Origin: Chitinimonas arctica
GTDB taxonomy: Bacteria > Pseudomonadota > Gammaproteobacteria > Burkholderiales > Chitinimonadaceae
Direction of reading: 5' to 3'
DNA length: 64,000 bases
Assembly (NCBI RefSeq): GCF_007431345.1
Contig: NZ_CP041730.1
Location: 5,146,001-5,210,000 of the forward strand
In this document: positions 18,494 to 27,865 of the stretch, piece by piece
Position numbering within the stretch: the first letter of the stretch is position 1
Layout: each line of letters starts with the position of its first letter
Program-made: the position numbers and the translations under genes
Notes under the pieces: model-generated
What the model was told of the DNA's origin: nothing
What the model saw: the letters and a program-made list of their open reading frames with translations, nothing else
The model's database searches: none

Positions 18494-19366
18494 ATGGAGA
18501 TAGGCATGCAGCACGCTCTTTCGTCGCGTTTGGGCCAGCTTGGCATCGGCTTGCTGATGACGGTTTCGGCGATGGCATACGATTCCAGCAAGCCGTGGTC
18601 GGAGACCGACGACTATGTGCGGCTCGATGCGGTCAATGCCGCCAACCAGCACCCCGTTACTTTCAGCGTGGAGCAACTACAGTCCCTGTTGACCCGCTTC
18701 TACAAGAAGGAAGCCGAGAAAGAGCCGGCCCCCTACTTCAGCGAAGACGAAGGCAAGCGCCTGGCCAACTGGCTGGTACCGCTGTTCGCCAAAGCCACCA
18801 AGGGCGACGATGTGCTGTTCGGCACCTCCTACCGCCCCGGCAATATGTTCTTTGTGCCCCGCTCGCTCAATGCCGGCCGTTTCTTCGTGGAAAACGGCCG
18901 CTTGCACCTGTTGATGGGTATGTGCGCCGAGCCGTTCGATATCAGCTACCAGCGCAGCTATGCCGGCGGCCGTGCCCTTAACCATGGCAGCCGCATCAAG
19001 CCGGTCAATGGCGCGGGCTGCGAACTGCTGGCGGGCAACGGCGTCGAACGGGTGAACAACCGGCCCGATTGGCTCAGCATGGATATCTCGGCGGCACTGG
19101 CCAGCAAGCCCGTGACCACCTTTGCGCCAGCGGCGGCGCCCACCACCTTCCAGCCGGCCGCAACGCCTGGCGTGCCGCCCGCGGCCGCGCCGGCGCCTCG
19201 GCCACCTGCCAGTGCGGCGGCCCCGGCACCCACCAGCCCAGCGGTGGCCGCCCCGATCAGCAAGATCGAGGAACGGTTATTGCTGCTCAAGCGTCTCAAG
19301 GATACCGGGCTGATCAATGCGGCCGAATACGAGCAGAAGCGCGCCGCGATCCTGAAGGAACTGTAG
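18494..19366 (+). CDS. Exported protein with C-terminal SHOCT domain
   Basis: Function unknown. The first 27 or so residues look like a Sec signal peptide (LGIGLLMTVSAMA). A globular region follows (about 30-200) with no motif I recognise. Then comes a low-complexity Ala/Pro linker (about 205-255) and a short C-terminal SHOCT domain (KIEERLLLLKRLKDTGLI then YEQKRAAIL), a small helical module that often mediates oligomer contacts. The start may instead be the ATG at 18506, which has GGAG 6 bp upstream. It lies alone between pgi and aceE. Confidence 0.8.
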   Translation: MEIGMQHALSSRLGQLGIGLLMTVSAMAYDSSKPWSETDDYVRLDAVNAANQHPVTFSVEQLQSLLTRFYKKEAEKEPAPYFSEDEGKRLANWLVPLFAKATKGDDVLFGTSYRPGNMFFVPRSLNAGRFFVENGRLHLLMGMCAEPFDISYQRSYAGGRALNHGSRIKPVNGAGCELLAGNGVERVNNRPDWLSMDISAALASKPVTTFAPAAAPTTFQPAATPGVPPAAAPAPRPPASAAAPAPTSPAVAAPISKIEERLLLLKRLKDTGLINAAEYEQKRAAILKEL

Positions 19367-19639
19367 GACGAGGGGCGCCTACAGCGTCCCTGCCGTTGAA
19401 CGCGGCAATAACAGAGGCCGGAAAGGCCCACAACACTCGCTCCACCCAAGCAGCAGAGACAACATTGGCAGCGCAAGCCCCTCACTACGCCGATCCCGCA
19501 TCGGCCCGGTTTCTTGCCGCACGGCCGCCACCCGGCCGTGCGCGCCGACCTATCTCCAAACGCCCCGCTGCCGCCACCCCGCGGCACGGCTGCGTGCTGT
19601 CCCGCATTCATATAACGACAAACCCACAAGGTACCCAAG

Positions 19640-22294
19640 ATGGCTGAGCAATTCGACGATCTCGATCCGCAGGAAACACGCGAGTGGCTGGATGCGCTCG
19701 ATGGCGTGATCGAAACCGAAGGACCGGTGCGCGCGCACTATCTGATCGAGAAGCTGATCGAGGAAGCGTCCGAAAAAGGCGCCAATATTCCCTATAGCGC
19801 CAGCACGCAATATATCAACACCATCCCGGTCGAAGCCGAGCCGCCGTTCCCCGGCGACACCACCATCGAGCACAAGATCCGCGCCTATACCCGCTGGAAC
19901 GCGATGGCCATGGTGGTGCGTGCCAACAAGCACACCAATGTGGGCGGCCATATCGCCTCGTTCGCCTCCGCCGCTACCCTGTACGACGTCGGTTTCAACC
20001 ATTTCTGGCATGCCCCGAGCGAGCAGCACGGCGGCGACCTGATCTTCGTGCAGGGCCATGTGGCGACCGGCATCTATTCGCGTGCCTATCTGCTGGGCCG
20101 GCTCACCGAGGAGCAGCTGAACAGTTTCCGCCAGGAAGTAGGCGGCAAGGGCCTGTCCAGCTACCCGCACCCGTGGCTGATGCCGGATTTCTGGCAGTTC
20201 CCCACCGTATCGATGGGCCTGGGCCCGCTGATGGCGATCTACCAAGCCCGTTTCATGAAGTACCTGCAGGATCGCGGCTTTGCCAAGACCGAAGGCCGCA
20301 AGGTCTGGGCCTTCTGCGGCGACGGTGAAATGGACGAGCCGGAATCGCTGGGCGCCATCGGCATGGCCGGGCGCGAGCGGCTGGACAACCTGGTGTTCGT
20401 CATCAACTGCAATCTGCAACGCCTGGACGGCCCGGTGCGCGGCAACGGCAAGATCATCCAGGAACTGGAAGGCGAGTTCCGCGGTTCGGGCTGGAATGTG
20501 ATCAAGCTGGTCTGGGGCACCAAGTGGGATGCCCTGTTCGCCCGCGACAAGAAGGGCCTGCTGGCCAAGCGCATGATGGAAGTGCTGGACGGCGAGTACC
20601 AGGTGATGAAGGCCCGCGACGGCGCCTATGTGCGCGAGCACTTCTTCAATACGCCTGAACTGAAGGCGATGGTGCAGGACTGGTCGGACAAGGATATCTG
20701 GGACCTGAATCGCGGCGGCCACGATCCGGCCAAGATCTACGCGGCCTTCAAGGCCGCCAGCGAATCGCAGGGCAAGCCCACGGTCATCCTGGCCAAGACG
20801 GTCAAGGGCTATGGCATGGGCTCGGCCGGCGAGGCGATGAATATCACCCACCAGCAGAAAAAGCTCGATATCGACTCGATCAAGCAGTTCCGCGACCGTT
20901 TCGGCATTCCGGTGCCGGACGACCAACTGGAAGCCGTGCCCTTCGTCAAATTCGAAGAAGGCTCGCCCGAGTTGGCCTATATGCGCGGCCATCGCCAGGC
21001 CCTGGGCGGCTACCTGCCGCAGCGCCGCAGCAAGGCCTATGCGCTGGAAATCCCGCCGCTGAGCGCTTTCGACGCCCTGCTGAAGGGTTCGGGCGAAGGC
21101 CGCGAATACTCCACCACCATGGCCTTTGTCCGCATGCTGACGCAATTGCTGAAGGACAAGCAGATCGGTCGCCATATCGTCCCCATCGTGCCGGACGAGT
21201 CGCGCACCTTCGGCATGGAAGGCCTGTTCCGCCAAGTCGGCATCTGGAACCAGGACGGCCAGAAGTATGTGCCGCAGGATGCCGACCAGCTGATGTTCTA
21301 CAAGGAATCCAAGGAAGGCCAGATTCTGCAGGAAGGCATCAACGAAGCCGGCGCCATGTGCGACTGGATCGCCGCCGGTACCGCCTACAGCACCCACGGC
21401 GTGCCGATGATCCCGTTCTATATCTATTACTCGATGTTCGGCTTCCAGCGGGTCGGCGATCTGGCCTGGGCAGCCGGCGATATGCGCACGCGCGGCTTCC
21501 TGCTGGGCGGCACCGCCGGCCGGACCACCCTCAACGGCGAAGGCTTGCAACACGAGGACGGCCACTCCCACCTGATCTCGGCCACCATCCCGAACTGCAT
21601 TTCCTACGACCCGACCTTCGGCTTCGAAGTGGCGGTCATCGTGCAGGACGGCATGCGCCGCATGTATGCCGACCAGGAAGATGTGTACTACTACCTTACC
21701 CTGATGAACGAGAACTACAACCACCCTGCCATGCCGGCCGGTGTGGAAGAAGGCATCGTCAAGGGCATGTACCGGCTCAAGGCCGGCGCTGCCGGTGACT
21801 TGCGCGTGCAGCTGATGGGCTCGGGCACCATCTTCAACGAAGTGATCGCCGCCGCCACGCTGCTGAGCGAGGATTGGGGCGTACAGGCCGATCTGTGGAG
21901 CTGCCCGAGCTTTACCGAGCTGGCCCGCGACGGCGTAGCGGTGGAACGCCACAATATGCTCAACCCGACCGCCGAGCCCCAACAAGCCTATGTGACCCAA
22001 TGCCTGCAGGACAGCGAAGGTCCGGTAGTGGTGGCCACCGACTATATGCGCCTGTTCGCGGAGCAGATCCGGGCTTTCGTGCCTCGCCGCTACGTGGTGC
22101 TGGGCACCGACGGTTTCGGCCGCTCGGATACCCGCGAGCAACTGCGCGAGTTCTTCGAAGTGAACCGGCATTACGTGGTGATCGCCGCGCTGAAGGCCTT
22201 GGCCGATGACGGCAAGCTGCCGCGCGCCAAGGTGGCGGAAGCCATCGCCAAGTACGGCATAAACGCCGCCAAGCCGGCCCCCTGGACGGTATAA
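19640..22294 (+). CDS. aceE: Pyruvate dehydrogenase E1 component (homodimeric)
   Basis: Thiamine diphosphate enzyme that decarboxylates pyruvate and acetylates the lipoyl group of E2. The 884 residues are typical of the homodimeric E1p found in beta- and gammaproteobacteria. The cofactor motif begins GDGEMDEPESLG and ends with VINCN (about residues 230-265); HEDGHSHL and GTDGFGRSDTR are further family blocks. A very long open frame on the opposite strand here is a codon-bias shadow. The 273-bp gap upstream should contain the operon promoter, but I see no clear operator. Confidence 0.97.
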   Translation: MAEQFDDLDPQETREWLDALDGVIETEGPVRAHYLIEKLIEEASEKGANIPYSASTQYINTIPVEAEPPFPGDTTIEHKIRAYTRWNAMAMVVRANKHTNVGGHIASFASAATLYDVGFNHFWHAPSEQHGGDLIFVQGHVATGIYSRAYLLGRLTEEQLNSFRQEVGGKGLSSYPHPWLMPDFWQFPTVSMGLGPLMAIYQARFMKYLQDRGFAKTEGRKVWAFCGDGEMDEPESLGAIGMAGRERLDNLVFVINCNLQRLDGPVRGNGKIIQELEGEFRGSGWNVIKLVWGTKWDALFARDKKGLLAKRMMEVLDGEYQVMKARDGAYVREHFFNTPELKAMVQDWSDKDIWDLNRGGHDPAKIYAAFKAASESQGKPTVILAKTVKGYGMGSAGEAMNITHQQKKLDIDSIKQFRDRFGIPVPDDQLEAVPFVKFEEGSPELAYMRGHRQALGGYLPQRRSKAYALEIPPLSAFDALLKGSGEGREYSTTMAFVRMLTQLLKDKQIGRHIVPIVPDESRTFGMEGLFRQVGIWNQDGQKYVPQDADQLMFYKESKEGQILQEGINEAGAMCDWIAAGTAYSTHGVPMIPFYIYYSMFGFQRVGDLAWAAGDMRTRGFLLGGTAGRTTLNGEGLQHEDGHSHLISATIPNCISYDPTFGFEVAVIVQDGMRRMYADQEDVYYYLTLMNENYNHPAMPAGVEEGIVKGMYRLKAGAAGDLRVQLMGSGTIFNEVIAAATLLSEDWGVQADLWSCPSFTELARDGVAVERHNMLNPTAEPQQAYVTQCLQDSEGPVVVATDYMRLFAEQIRAFVPRRYVVLGTDGFGRSDTREQLREFFEVNRHYVVIAALKALADDGKLPRAKVAEAIAKYGINAAKPAPWTV

Positions 22295-22375
22295 GGGGTT
22301 TGGGTCCGCGACGGCGCTGAACATACGCGCCGGCGCGCCCTCGCTGACGAGAAAAACACGGATAGGATGCGACGT

Positions 22376-24031
22376 ATGAGCAAGCAGATAGAACTGAAAG
22401 TGCCCGATATCGGCGACTACAAGGGCGTCGATGTCATCGAGGTTTTCGTCAAGGTAGGCGATGTCATCCAGAAAGACGATTCGCTGATCAGCCTGGAAAC
22501 CGACAAGGCCACCATGGAAGTACCGGCCAATACCGGCGGGGTGGTCACCGAAGTACGGATCAAGATCGGCGACAAGGTCTCGGAAGGCAGCGTCCTGATC
22601 GTGCTGGACACCGATGCAGCCGGAACCGCCGTGGCCAGCCCTGCCGCGCCCGCGCCTGTCGCTGCGCCGGCCCCGGCGCCCGTGTCGGCGCCCGCACCCG
22701 CACCGCAATCGGCCGGATCCGCCGCGCCCGTCAGTATCGAGGTCAAGGTACCGGATATCGGCGATTACCAATCGGTCGATGTCATCGAAGTCCTGGTCAA
22801 GGTCGGCGACCAGGTCGGCAAGGACGATTCCCTGCTGACGCTGGAAACCGACAAGGCCACCATGGAAATCCCGGCCCCGCAAGCCGGCGTGGTGCAAAGC
22901 GTGGCGCTCAAGGTCGGCGATAAGGTGTCGGAAGGCAGTTTGGTGCTGACCTTGCTGGCAAGCGGCGCCGCTTCGGCCGCGCCCACCCCGGCACCGGCCC
23001 CTCAGCCTGCTCCTGCCGCGCCAGCACCTGTCCCTGCCGCCGCACCGTCGGCCGTGGCGCCCGCTCCGGCAGCCGCGGTTGCCGCTGCCGTCGATGAATC
23101 AGGCTTCCAGACCGCCCATGCCAGTCCCTCGGTCCGCAAGTTCGCCCGTGAACTCGGTGCCGATCTGGCCCGTATCAAGGGCAGCGGTCCCAAGGGCCGG
23201 GTCGTGCAAAGCGATATCCAGGCTTATGTGAAGGGCGTGCTGAGTGGCGCCACCCAAGCCGTGGCCAGTGCCCCCGCCGGCCAGGGCGGCGGTGCCGGCC
23301 TCGATCTGCTGCCATGGCCCAAGGTCGATTTCGCCAAGTTCGGTCCGGTGGAAAGCAAGCCGCTTAGCCGTATCAAGAAGCTGTCCGGCGCCAATCTGCA
23401 TCGCAACTGGGTGATGATTCCGCATGTCACCCAGTTCGACGAGGCCGATATCACCGAGATGGAAGCCTTCCGCAAGCAGATGGGCGACGAGCTGAAAAAG
23501 CAGGATCTGAAGATCACCCCGCTGGCCTTCATCATCAAGGCCGTGGTGGCCGCCTTGAAGAAATTCCCCGACTTCAATGCCTCGCTGGATGGCGAAAACC
23601 TGGTGCTGAAGCAGTACTTCCATATCGGCTTCGCCGCCGATACGCCGAATGGCCTGGTCGTGCCGGTCATTCGCGACGCCGACCGCAAGTCCTTGCTGGA
23701 ACTGGCCAGCGAGACCGGTGCACTGGCCGCCAAGGCCAGGGACGGTAAGCTGCTGCCGGCTGAAATGCAGGGTGGCTGCTTCTCGATCTCCTCGCTGGGT
23801 GGCGTCGGCGGTACTGCCTTCACCCCCATCGTCAATGCGCCGGAAGTGGCTATCCTGGGCGTCTCCAAGTCGTCCATCAAGCCGGTCTGGAACGGCAGCG
23901 AGTTCGCGCCACGGCTGATGCTGCCGCTGTCGCTTTCGTATGACCACCGCGTTATCGACGGTGCTTCGGCCGCGCGCTTCACCAGTTATCTTTCCCAAGT
24001 GCTCGGCGACATCCGCCGGCTGATGCTGTAA
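22376..24031 (+). CDS. aceF: Pyruvate dehydrogenase E2 (dihydrolipoamide acetyltransferase)
   Basis: Core acetyltransferase of the complex. Order of parts: lipoyl domain 1 (about 1-75, ETDKATMEVPA with the lipoylated Lys), Ala/Pro linker, lipoyl domain 2 (about 115-195, ETDKATMEIPA), Ala/Pro linker, peripheral subunit-binding domain (ASPSVRKFARELGADLARIK), and the catalytic domain ending in SYDHRVIDGASAARF with the active His. Start: ATG at 22376 with AGGA 8 bp upstream; an in-frame ATG at 22367 is possible. It lies between aceE and lpdA. Confidence 0.95.
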   Translation: MSKQIELKVPDIGDYKGVDVIEVFVKVGDVIQKDDSLISLETDKATMEVPANTGGVVTEVRIKIGDKVSEGSVLIVLDTDAAGTAVASPAAPAPVAAPAPAPVSAPAPAPQSAGSAAPVSIEVKVPDIGDYQSVDVIEVLVKVGDQVGKDDSLLTLETDKATMEIPAPQAGVVQSVALKVGDKVSEGSLVLTLLASGAASAAPTPAPAPQPAPAAPAPVPAAAPSAVAPAPAAAVAAAVDESGFQTAHASPSVRKFARELGADLARIKGSGPKGRVVQSDIQAYVKGVLSGATQAVASAPAGQGGGAGLDLLPWPKVDFAKFGPVESKPLSRIKKLSGANLHRNWVMIPHVTQFDEADITEMEAFRKQMGDELKKQDLKITPLAFIIKAVVAALKKFPDFNASLDGENLVLKQYFHIGFAADTPNGLVVPVIRDADRKSLLELASETGALAAKARDGKLLPAEMQGGCFSISSLGGVGGTAFTPIVNAPEVAILGVSKSSIKPVWNGSEFAPRLMLPLSLSYDHRVIDGASAARFTSYLSQVLGDIRRLML

Positions 24032-24040
24032 GGAGCCGCC

Positions 24041-25804
24041 ATGAGCATGCAGGATCTGAAAGTACCCGATATCGGCGACTACAAGGACGTCGATGTCATC
24101 GAAGTGTTTATCAAGCCGGGCGACACCGTAGCCAAGGAAGACGCCCTGCTTAGCCTGGAGACCGACAAGGCCACCATGGAAGTGCCGGCCAGCAGCGCCG
24201 GTGTGGTGCGGGAAGTGCTGGTCAAGGTTGGCGACAAGATCTCGCAGGGTACCGTGATCGCACGGCTGGAGACGGCAGAGGCTACGGCAGAGGGAGCCGC
24301 AGCAGCGCCGACGCCCGCCCCTGTTGCCGCGCCCTCGCCTACCCCGGCGGCGCAGCACGTCGGCAGCGCCGATGCGGAATATGATCTGCTGGTCCTGGGC
24401 GCCGGTCCCGGCGGTTATTCCGCGGCCTTCCGCGCCGCCGACCTGGGTCTCAAGGTGGTGCTGGTCGAACGCTACGCCACCCTGGGCGGCGTCTGCCTCA
24501 ACGTGGGGTGTATTCCCTCCAAGGCCTTGCTGCACAACGCTGCAGTGATCGACGAAGTCCGGCACCTGGCAGCCAATGGCATCAAGTATCCCGAACCGGA
24601 AATCGACCTGGCCGCCCTGCGCGGCTACAAGGACAAGGTCATCGGCAAGCTGACCACGGGTCTGAGCGGCATGGCCAAAGCCCGCAAAGTGGCCACCGTG
24701 CGCGGTCTGGGACGCTTTATCGACCCCCACCATGTGGAAGTCGAGCTGACCCAGGGCAATGGCCAGGACAAGACCGGCGAAAAGCAGGTCATCAAGTTCA
24801 AGCAAGCCATCATCGCGGCCGGCTCACGGGTGGTGAAACTGCCTTTCATCCCTGAAGACCCGCGCATTGTCGACAGCACCGGTGCACTGGAACTACGCGA
24901 CGTGCCGGAACGGATGCTGGTGATCGGCGGCGGCATCATCGGCCTGGAAATGGGCACGGTCTATTCCACCCTGGGCGCCCGCCTGGACGTGGTCGAAATG
25001 ATGGATGGGCTGATGCAGGGCGCCGACCGCGACCTGGTCCGGGTCTGGCAGAAGATGAATGCCCCCCGCTTCGACAATATCATGCTCAATACCCGCACCG
25101 TGGCGGTCGAGGCAAAGCCGGACGGCATCTATGTCCGATTCGAAGGCGCGCAGGCGCCGGCCGAGCCGCAGCGCTACGATCTGGTCCTGGTCGCTGCCGG
25201 ACGGGCGCCGAACGGTAATCTGATCGGCGCGGAAAATGCCGGCGTGCAGGTAAGCGAGCGTGGCTTTATCGCGGTGGACAAGCAGATGCGCACCAATGTG
25301 CCGCATATCTTCGCCATCGGCGACCTGGTCGGCCAGCCCATGCTGGCCCACAAGGCCGTGCACGAAGGCCATGTCGCCGCCGAAGTAGCGGCCGGCCACA
25401 AGGCCTACTTCGATGCGCGGGTCATCCCCGGCGTGGCTTACACCGATCCGGAAGTGGCCTGGGTTGGCGTCACCGAGGATGAAGCCAGGAAGAACGGCAT
25501 CAAGATCGAAAAATCGGTCTTCCCTTGGGCTGCCTCCGGCCGCGCCATTGCCAATGGGCGCGATGAAGGCTTTACCAAGCTGATCTTCGATGCCGACACC
25601 CACCGGCTGATCGGCGGCGCCATTGTCGGCACCCACGCCGGCGATATGTTGGGCGAAATCTGCCTGGCCATCGAGATGGGCTGCGACCCGACCGATATCG
25701 GCAAGACCATCCACGCCCACCCTACCCTGGGCGAATCCATCGGCCTGGCCGCCGAAGTGTTCGAGGGTAGTTGCACCGATTTGCCGCCGCAGAAGAAACG
25801 CTAA
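24041..25804 (+). CDS. lpdA: Dihydrolipoyl dehydrogenase E3 with N-terminal lipoyl domain
   Basis: Flavoprotein that reoxidises the dihydrolipoyl group with NAD. At 587 residues it is about 110 longer than a plain E3 because it carries its own lipoyl domain (about 1-80, ETDKATMEVPA), as in the Neisseria p64k protein. After an Ala/Pro linker come the FAD motif VLGAGPGGYSAAFRA, the redox disulfide GGVCLNVGCIPSKALLH, the NAD-site GGGIIGLEMG, and the interface motif HAHPTLGE with the catalytic His. It starts 9 bp after aceF with GGAG at good spacing. Confidence 0.96.
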   Translation: MSMQDLKVPDIGDYKDVDVIEVFIKPGDTVAKEDALLSLETDKATMEVPASSAGVVREVLVKVGDKISQGTVIARLETAEATAEGAAAAPTPAPVAAPSPTPAAQHVGSADAEYDLLVLGAGPGGYSAAFRAADLGLKVVLVERYATLGGVCLNVGCIPSKALLHNAAVIDEVRHLAANGIKYPEPEIDLAALRGYKDKVIGKLTTGLSGMAKARKVATVRGLGRFIDPHHVEVELTQGNGQDKTGEKQVIKFKQAIIAAGSRVVKLPFIPEDPRIVDSTGALELRDVPERMLVIGGGIIGLEMGTVYSTLGARLDVVEMMDGLMQGADRDLVRVWQKMNAPRFDNIMLNTRTVAVEAKPDGIYVRFEGAQAPAEPQRYDLVLVAAGRAPNGNLIGAENAGVQVSERGFIAVDKQMRTNVPHIFAIGDLVGQPMLAHKAVHEGHVAAEVAAGHKAYFDARVIPGVAYTDPEVAWVGVTEDEARKNGIKIEKSVFPWAASGRAIANGRDEGFTKLIFDADTHRLIGGAIVGTHAGDMLGEICLAIEMGCDPTDIGKTIHAHPTLGESIGLAAEVFEGSCTDLPPQKKR

Positions 25805-25810
25805 GGAAAG

Positions 25811-25838
25811 CGCCGTCCCGGTTTACGCCGGGATGGCG
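25811..25838. terminator. Hairpin between convergent lpdA and the downstream gene
   Basis: GCCGTCCCGG and CCGGGATGGC pair with one G-T mismatch around a short loop, 7 bp after the lpdA stop. There is no T run on either side. Its place between two converging genes suggests a transcript end or mRNA 3' protection. Confidence 0.45.
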
Positions 25839-25883
25839 GCTGTGGGCGCTCACCTGGATTTTGGGCAGCCCGTCTTCGAACGC

Positions 25884-26645
25884 TTAGCGGCCGCCGCGTA
25901 GATACTCCAGCTTACCCTGCCTGGTTTGGCCATCAAAAGTACGAACGTCGAAGGTGCTTTTAACCAGGCCGATTTCCGGCGCATACCAACTGTTTGACTT
26001 ACTTACTACAAGCGTGGCGCCGCTCCTGGATTGAATCTCCTGATTTGATTCAAACTTGCAGGCGGGCGTTGTGAAATTGCCGGGCAGAACGAGCGTCTCG
26101 TTTCCCAGGTAGGTTTCCTTGGCAATGAGTTTAGTGCTGCTTATCTCCGGATTGGACCCAGGGCCGCGCTTGCGATCGACCATGGTCGACGTTTCCAATG
26201 TTTCGCCGATGGTAAATGGATAGCGTTCGATATAGGTGGAGGTGTAAGTTGACTCCTCCACCTTTTCTTCGCCTTTTAAAATTTCATCCGAGAGGTTGAT
26301 ATAGGGGTAGTTCTCATAGCTTCTAAAATATCGCCTGTGGCTGATATTATCAGCCGATGCGGGCATGTTTTTAATCGTACGAACCCTGGTCCGTGGGTCG
26401 GGCAGCTTTGCGTTATCCCACGTCCACAATTGATCGGACTGTTTTTGGTCATCAAGGGAGTAGCGCATGGTGCGCTGGTCGCCATCGCGCGATATATATA
26501 AGCAAGTGTTACGCAGGCTATTATTGCCTGCGGGCGGTAGCTCGGTATCGCTCGTAGCATGGGCGCTACCGCCCGAAAGGAAAAGGCAGGTGCCAAAACA
26601 AAGGGCGACAGCTGATAAGGGGAGTTCGGTTTTCAGGTTTTTCAT
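25884..26645 (-). CDS. Exported protein of unknown function
   Basis: Not recognised. It has 253 residues with an N-terminal signal peptide (LPLSAVALCFGTCLFLSGGS, cleavage near AHA). The mature part is rich in charged and beta-prone segments and has two Cys (one in NTCLYIS, one in TTPACKFES). The C-terminal NSWYAPEIGLVKS resembles the last strand of periplasmic barrel-like proteins of the DUF3108 sort, but this is a weak hint. Convergent with lpdA; codon use is less GC-biased than the metabolic genes, marking the start of the accessory region. Confidence 0.7.
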   Translation of the reverse strand: MKNLKTELPLSAVALCFGTCLFLSGGSAHATSDTELPPAGNNSLRNTCLYISRDGDQRTMRYSLDDQKQSDQLWTWDNAKLPDPRTRVRTIKNMPASADNISHRRYFRSYENYPYINLSDEILKGEEKVEESTYTSTYIERYPFTIGETLETSTMVDRKRGPGSNPEISSTKLIAKETYLGNETLVLPGNFTTPACKFESNQEIQSRSGATLVVSKSNSWYAPEIGLVKSTFDVRTFDGQTRQGKLEYLRGGR

Positions 26646-26781
26646 GGGGCAACGCCGAAAGTAAAGACATAATCTTAACGATCTCTACAACTGGCGTGCT
26701 TTCGGATTTTTCGAATCCTATCTTAAAGATACTGACTGCTCCCTGGGTATCGCCATTGAGCTTTGTCTTACCTACACCCCC

Positions 26782-27687
26782 TTACAGATTGGCATACTCA
26801 TTCTTCCTGCCTGTATCAAGAATATAAAAATGGCGCCTTGATTGGCCCTGCTGGCAAGATGATACGTACCTATCCACCACGATATTATCCTGGACCTTAT
26901 CCAGCCCAGATTTTTCGAGGACACGCTGAGAAGGTATGTTCAGCGGGTGCACCGTAGCATAATATTTCCCGCCTACATGGTTAATGACCGCCTTGCATGC
27001 CTCGGTGGTAAGGCCGCGACCGCTACTCGCCGGGGAAATGGCATAGGATAGCTCCATGTAATCGGCGTACCGCAATTGTAGTTGCATCGGCCAATCCAGC
27101 TCCACTCCAGGCACTTCCTTTGGCGCCGCGCCGTTTTTTTTCCTTATTTTCGCCGCATTTTTCTTCAGCGCCGCATTCTCCGGCTTATCAAGCAAATCAA
27201 GCGCTGCGCGATTGTTGAATATCCCCTTCACGCTTTCAAGCAAAGCAGGATCATCGAGCAGACGTGCTTCCACCATGCAATATCCCACCATGCCATCATG
27301 TGTGATCATCGCCCAACTGTGCAAATCCGTCACACGACGGCCGGGCCGATGCACATCCGCGCTGACCATGGCCCGGTGACTGGTCTTTTGTTGTAATTCC
27401 TCTACCGTCATTACCCGGCCGCTCATGAAATACTTTACGGCTTCAGGATTGGTAAAAATCGGGAGCAAGCCTCGGTAATCGGAAGGGAATATAGGCCGCA
27501 AGAACAAATTGGCAGTCACTAGGGAGTTGGTGTAGGGCTTAAGATTTCTATCCACATCGATCACGCTGGCATTTGAAACTTCTTCGCTTCTATTTACAAG
27601 CACCTCACTATGATTTGAACCGCTTGCCATAAGCGCATACGGATTCGTTGCTATCATTCTCTGCATCATATTTATTCCATAAGTCAT
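26782..27687 (-). CDS. GNAT-family N-acetyltransferase (RimJ/RimL-like)
   Basis: Probable acetyl- or acyltransferase. The order NLFLRPIFPSDYRGLLPIF, MVGYCMVEARL, YMELSYAISPASSGRGL and NIPSQRVLEKSGL is that of RimJ/RimL-type GNAT enzymes. The acetyl-CoA loop is present as SSGRGLTTEACKAV. Residues about 135-175 form a Lys/Ala-rich insertion not usual in the family. A start at 27669 is possible because GGA lies 8 bp upstream. It is downstream of the RTX gene on the same strand, but a strong terminator lies between, so it likely has its own promoter. Substrate unknown. Confidence 0.75.
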   Translation of the reverse strand: MTYGINMMQRMIATNPYALMASGSNHSEVLVNRSEEVSNASVIDVDRNLKPYTNSLVTANLFLRPIFPSDYRGLLPIFTNPEAVKYFMSGRVMTVEELQQKTSHRAMVSADVHRPGRRVTDLHSWAMITHDGMVGYCMVEARLLDDPALLESVKGIFNNRAALDLLDKPENAALKKNAAKIRKKNGAAPKEVPGVELDWPMQLQLRYADYMELSYAISPASSGRGLTTEACKAVINHVGGKYYATVHPLNIPSQRVLEKSGLDKVQDNIVVDRYVSSCQQGQSRRHFYILDTGRKNEYANL

Positions 27688-27805
27688 ATTAAGATTCAGT
27701 CAAGCTAATGAACTCTCCTGACTTATGATTCTGCTTATCATCAGTTTTTTTCGAAAAATCACCTATCCGCGCTGAAATTTCCAAGGGCCTGTTATTTGCT
27801 CTGGC

Positions 27806-27842
27806 TAAAAAACCCGGGCCGAAATTTTCGACCCGGGTTTTC
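27806..27842 (-). terminator. Intrinsic terminator of the RTX operon
   Basis: AAAACCCGGG and CCCGGGTTTT form a 10-bp stem with an inner CGAAA/TTTCG pairing and a T run on the minus strand, 24 bp after the RTX gene stop. The A run on the other arm makes it potentially bidirectional. Confidence 0.85.
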
Positions 27843-27865
27843 CTTGCTGCTACCGCTTCAACGGC

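Noticed and set aside
19550..22897. 1115-codon open frame opposite aceE
   Set aside because: Lies fully antisense to aceE, whose identity is certain; long antisense frames come from the GC-rich codon bias, and the translation has no coherent domain.
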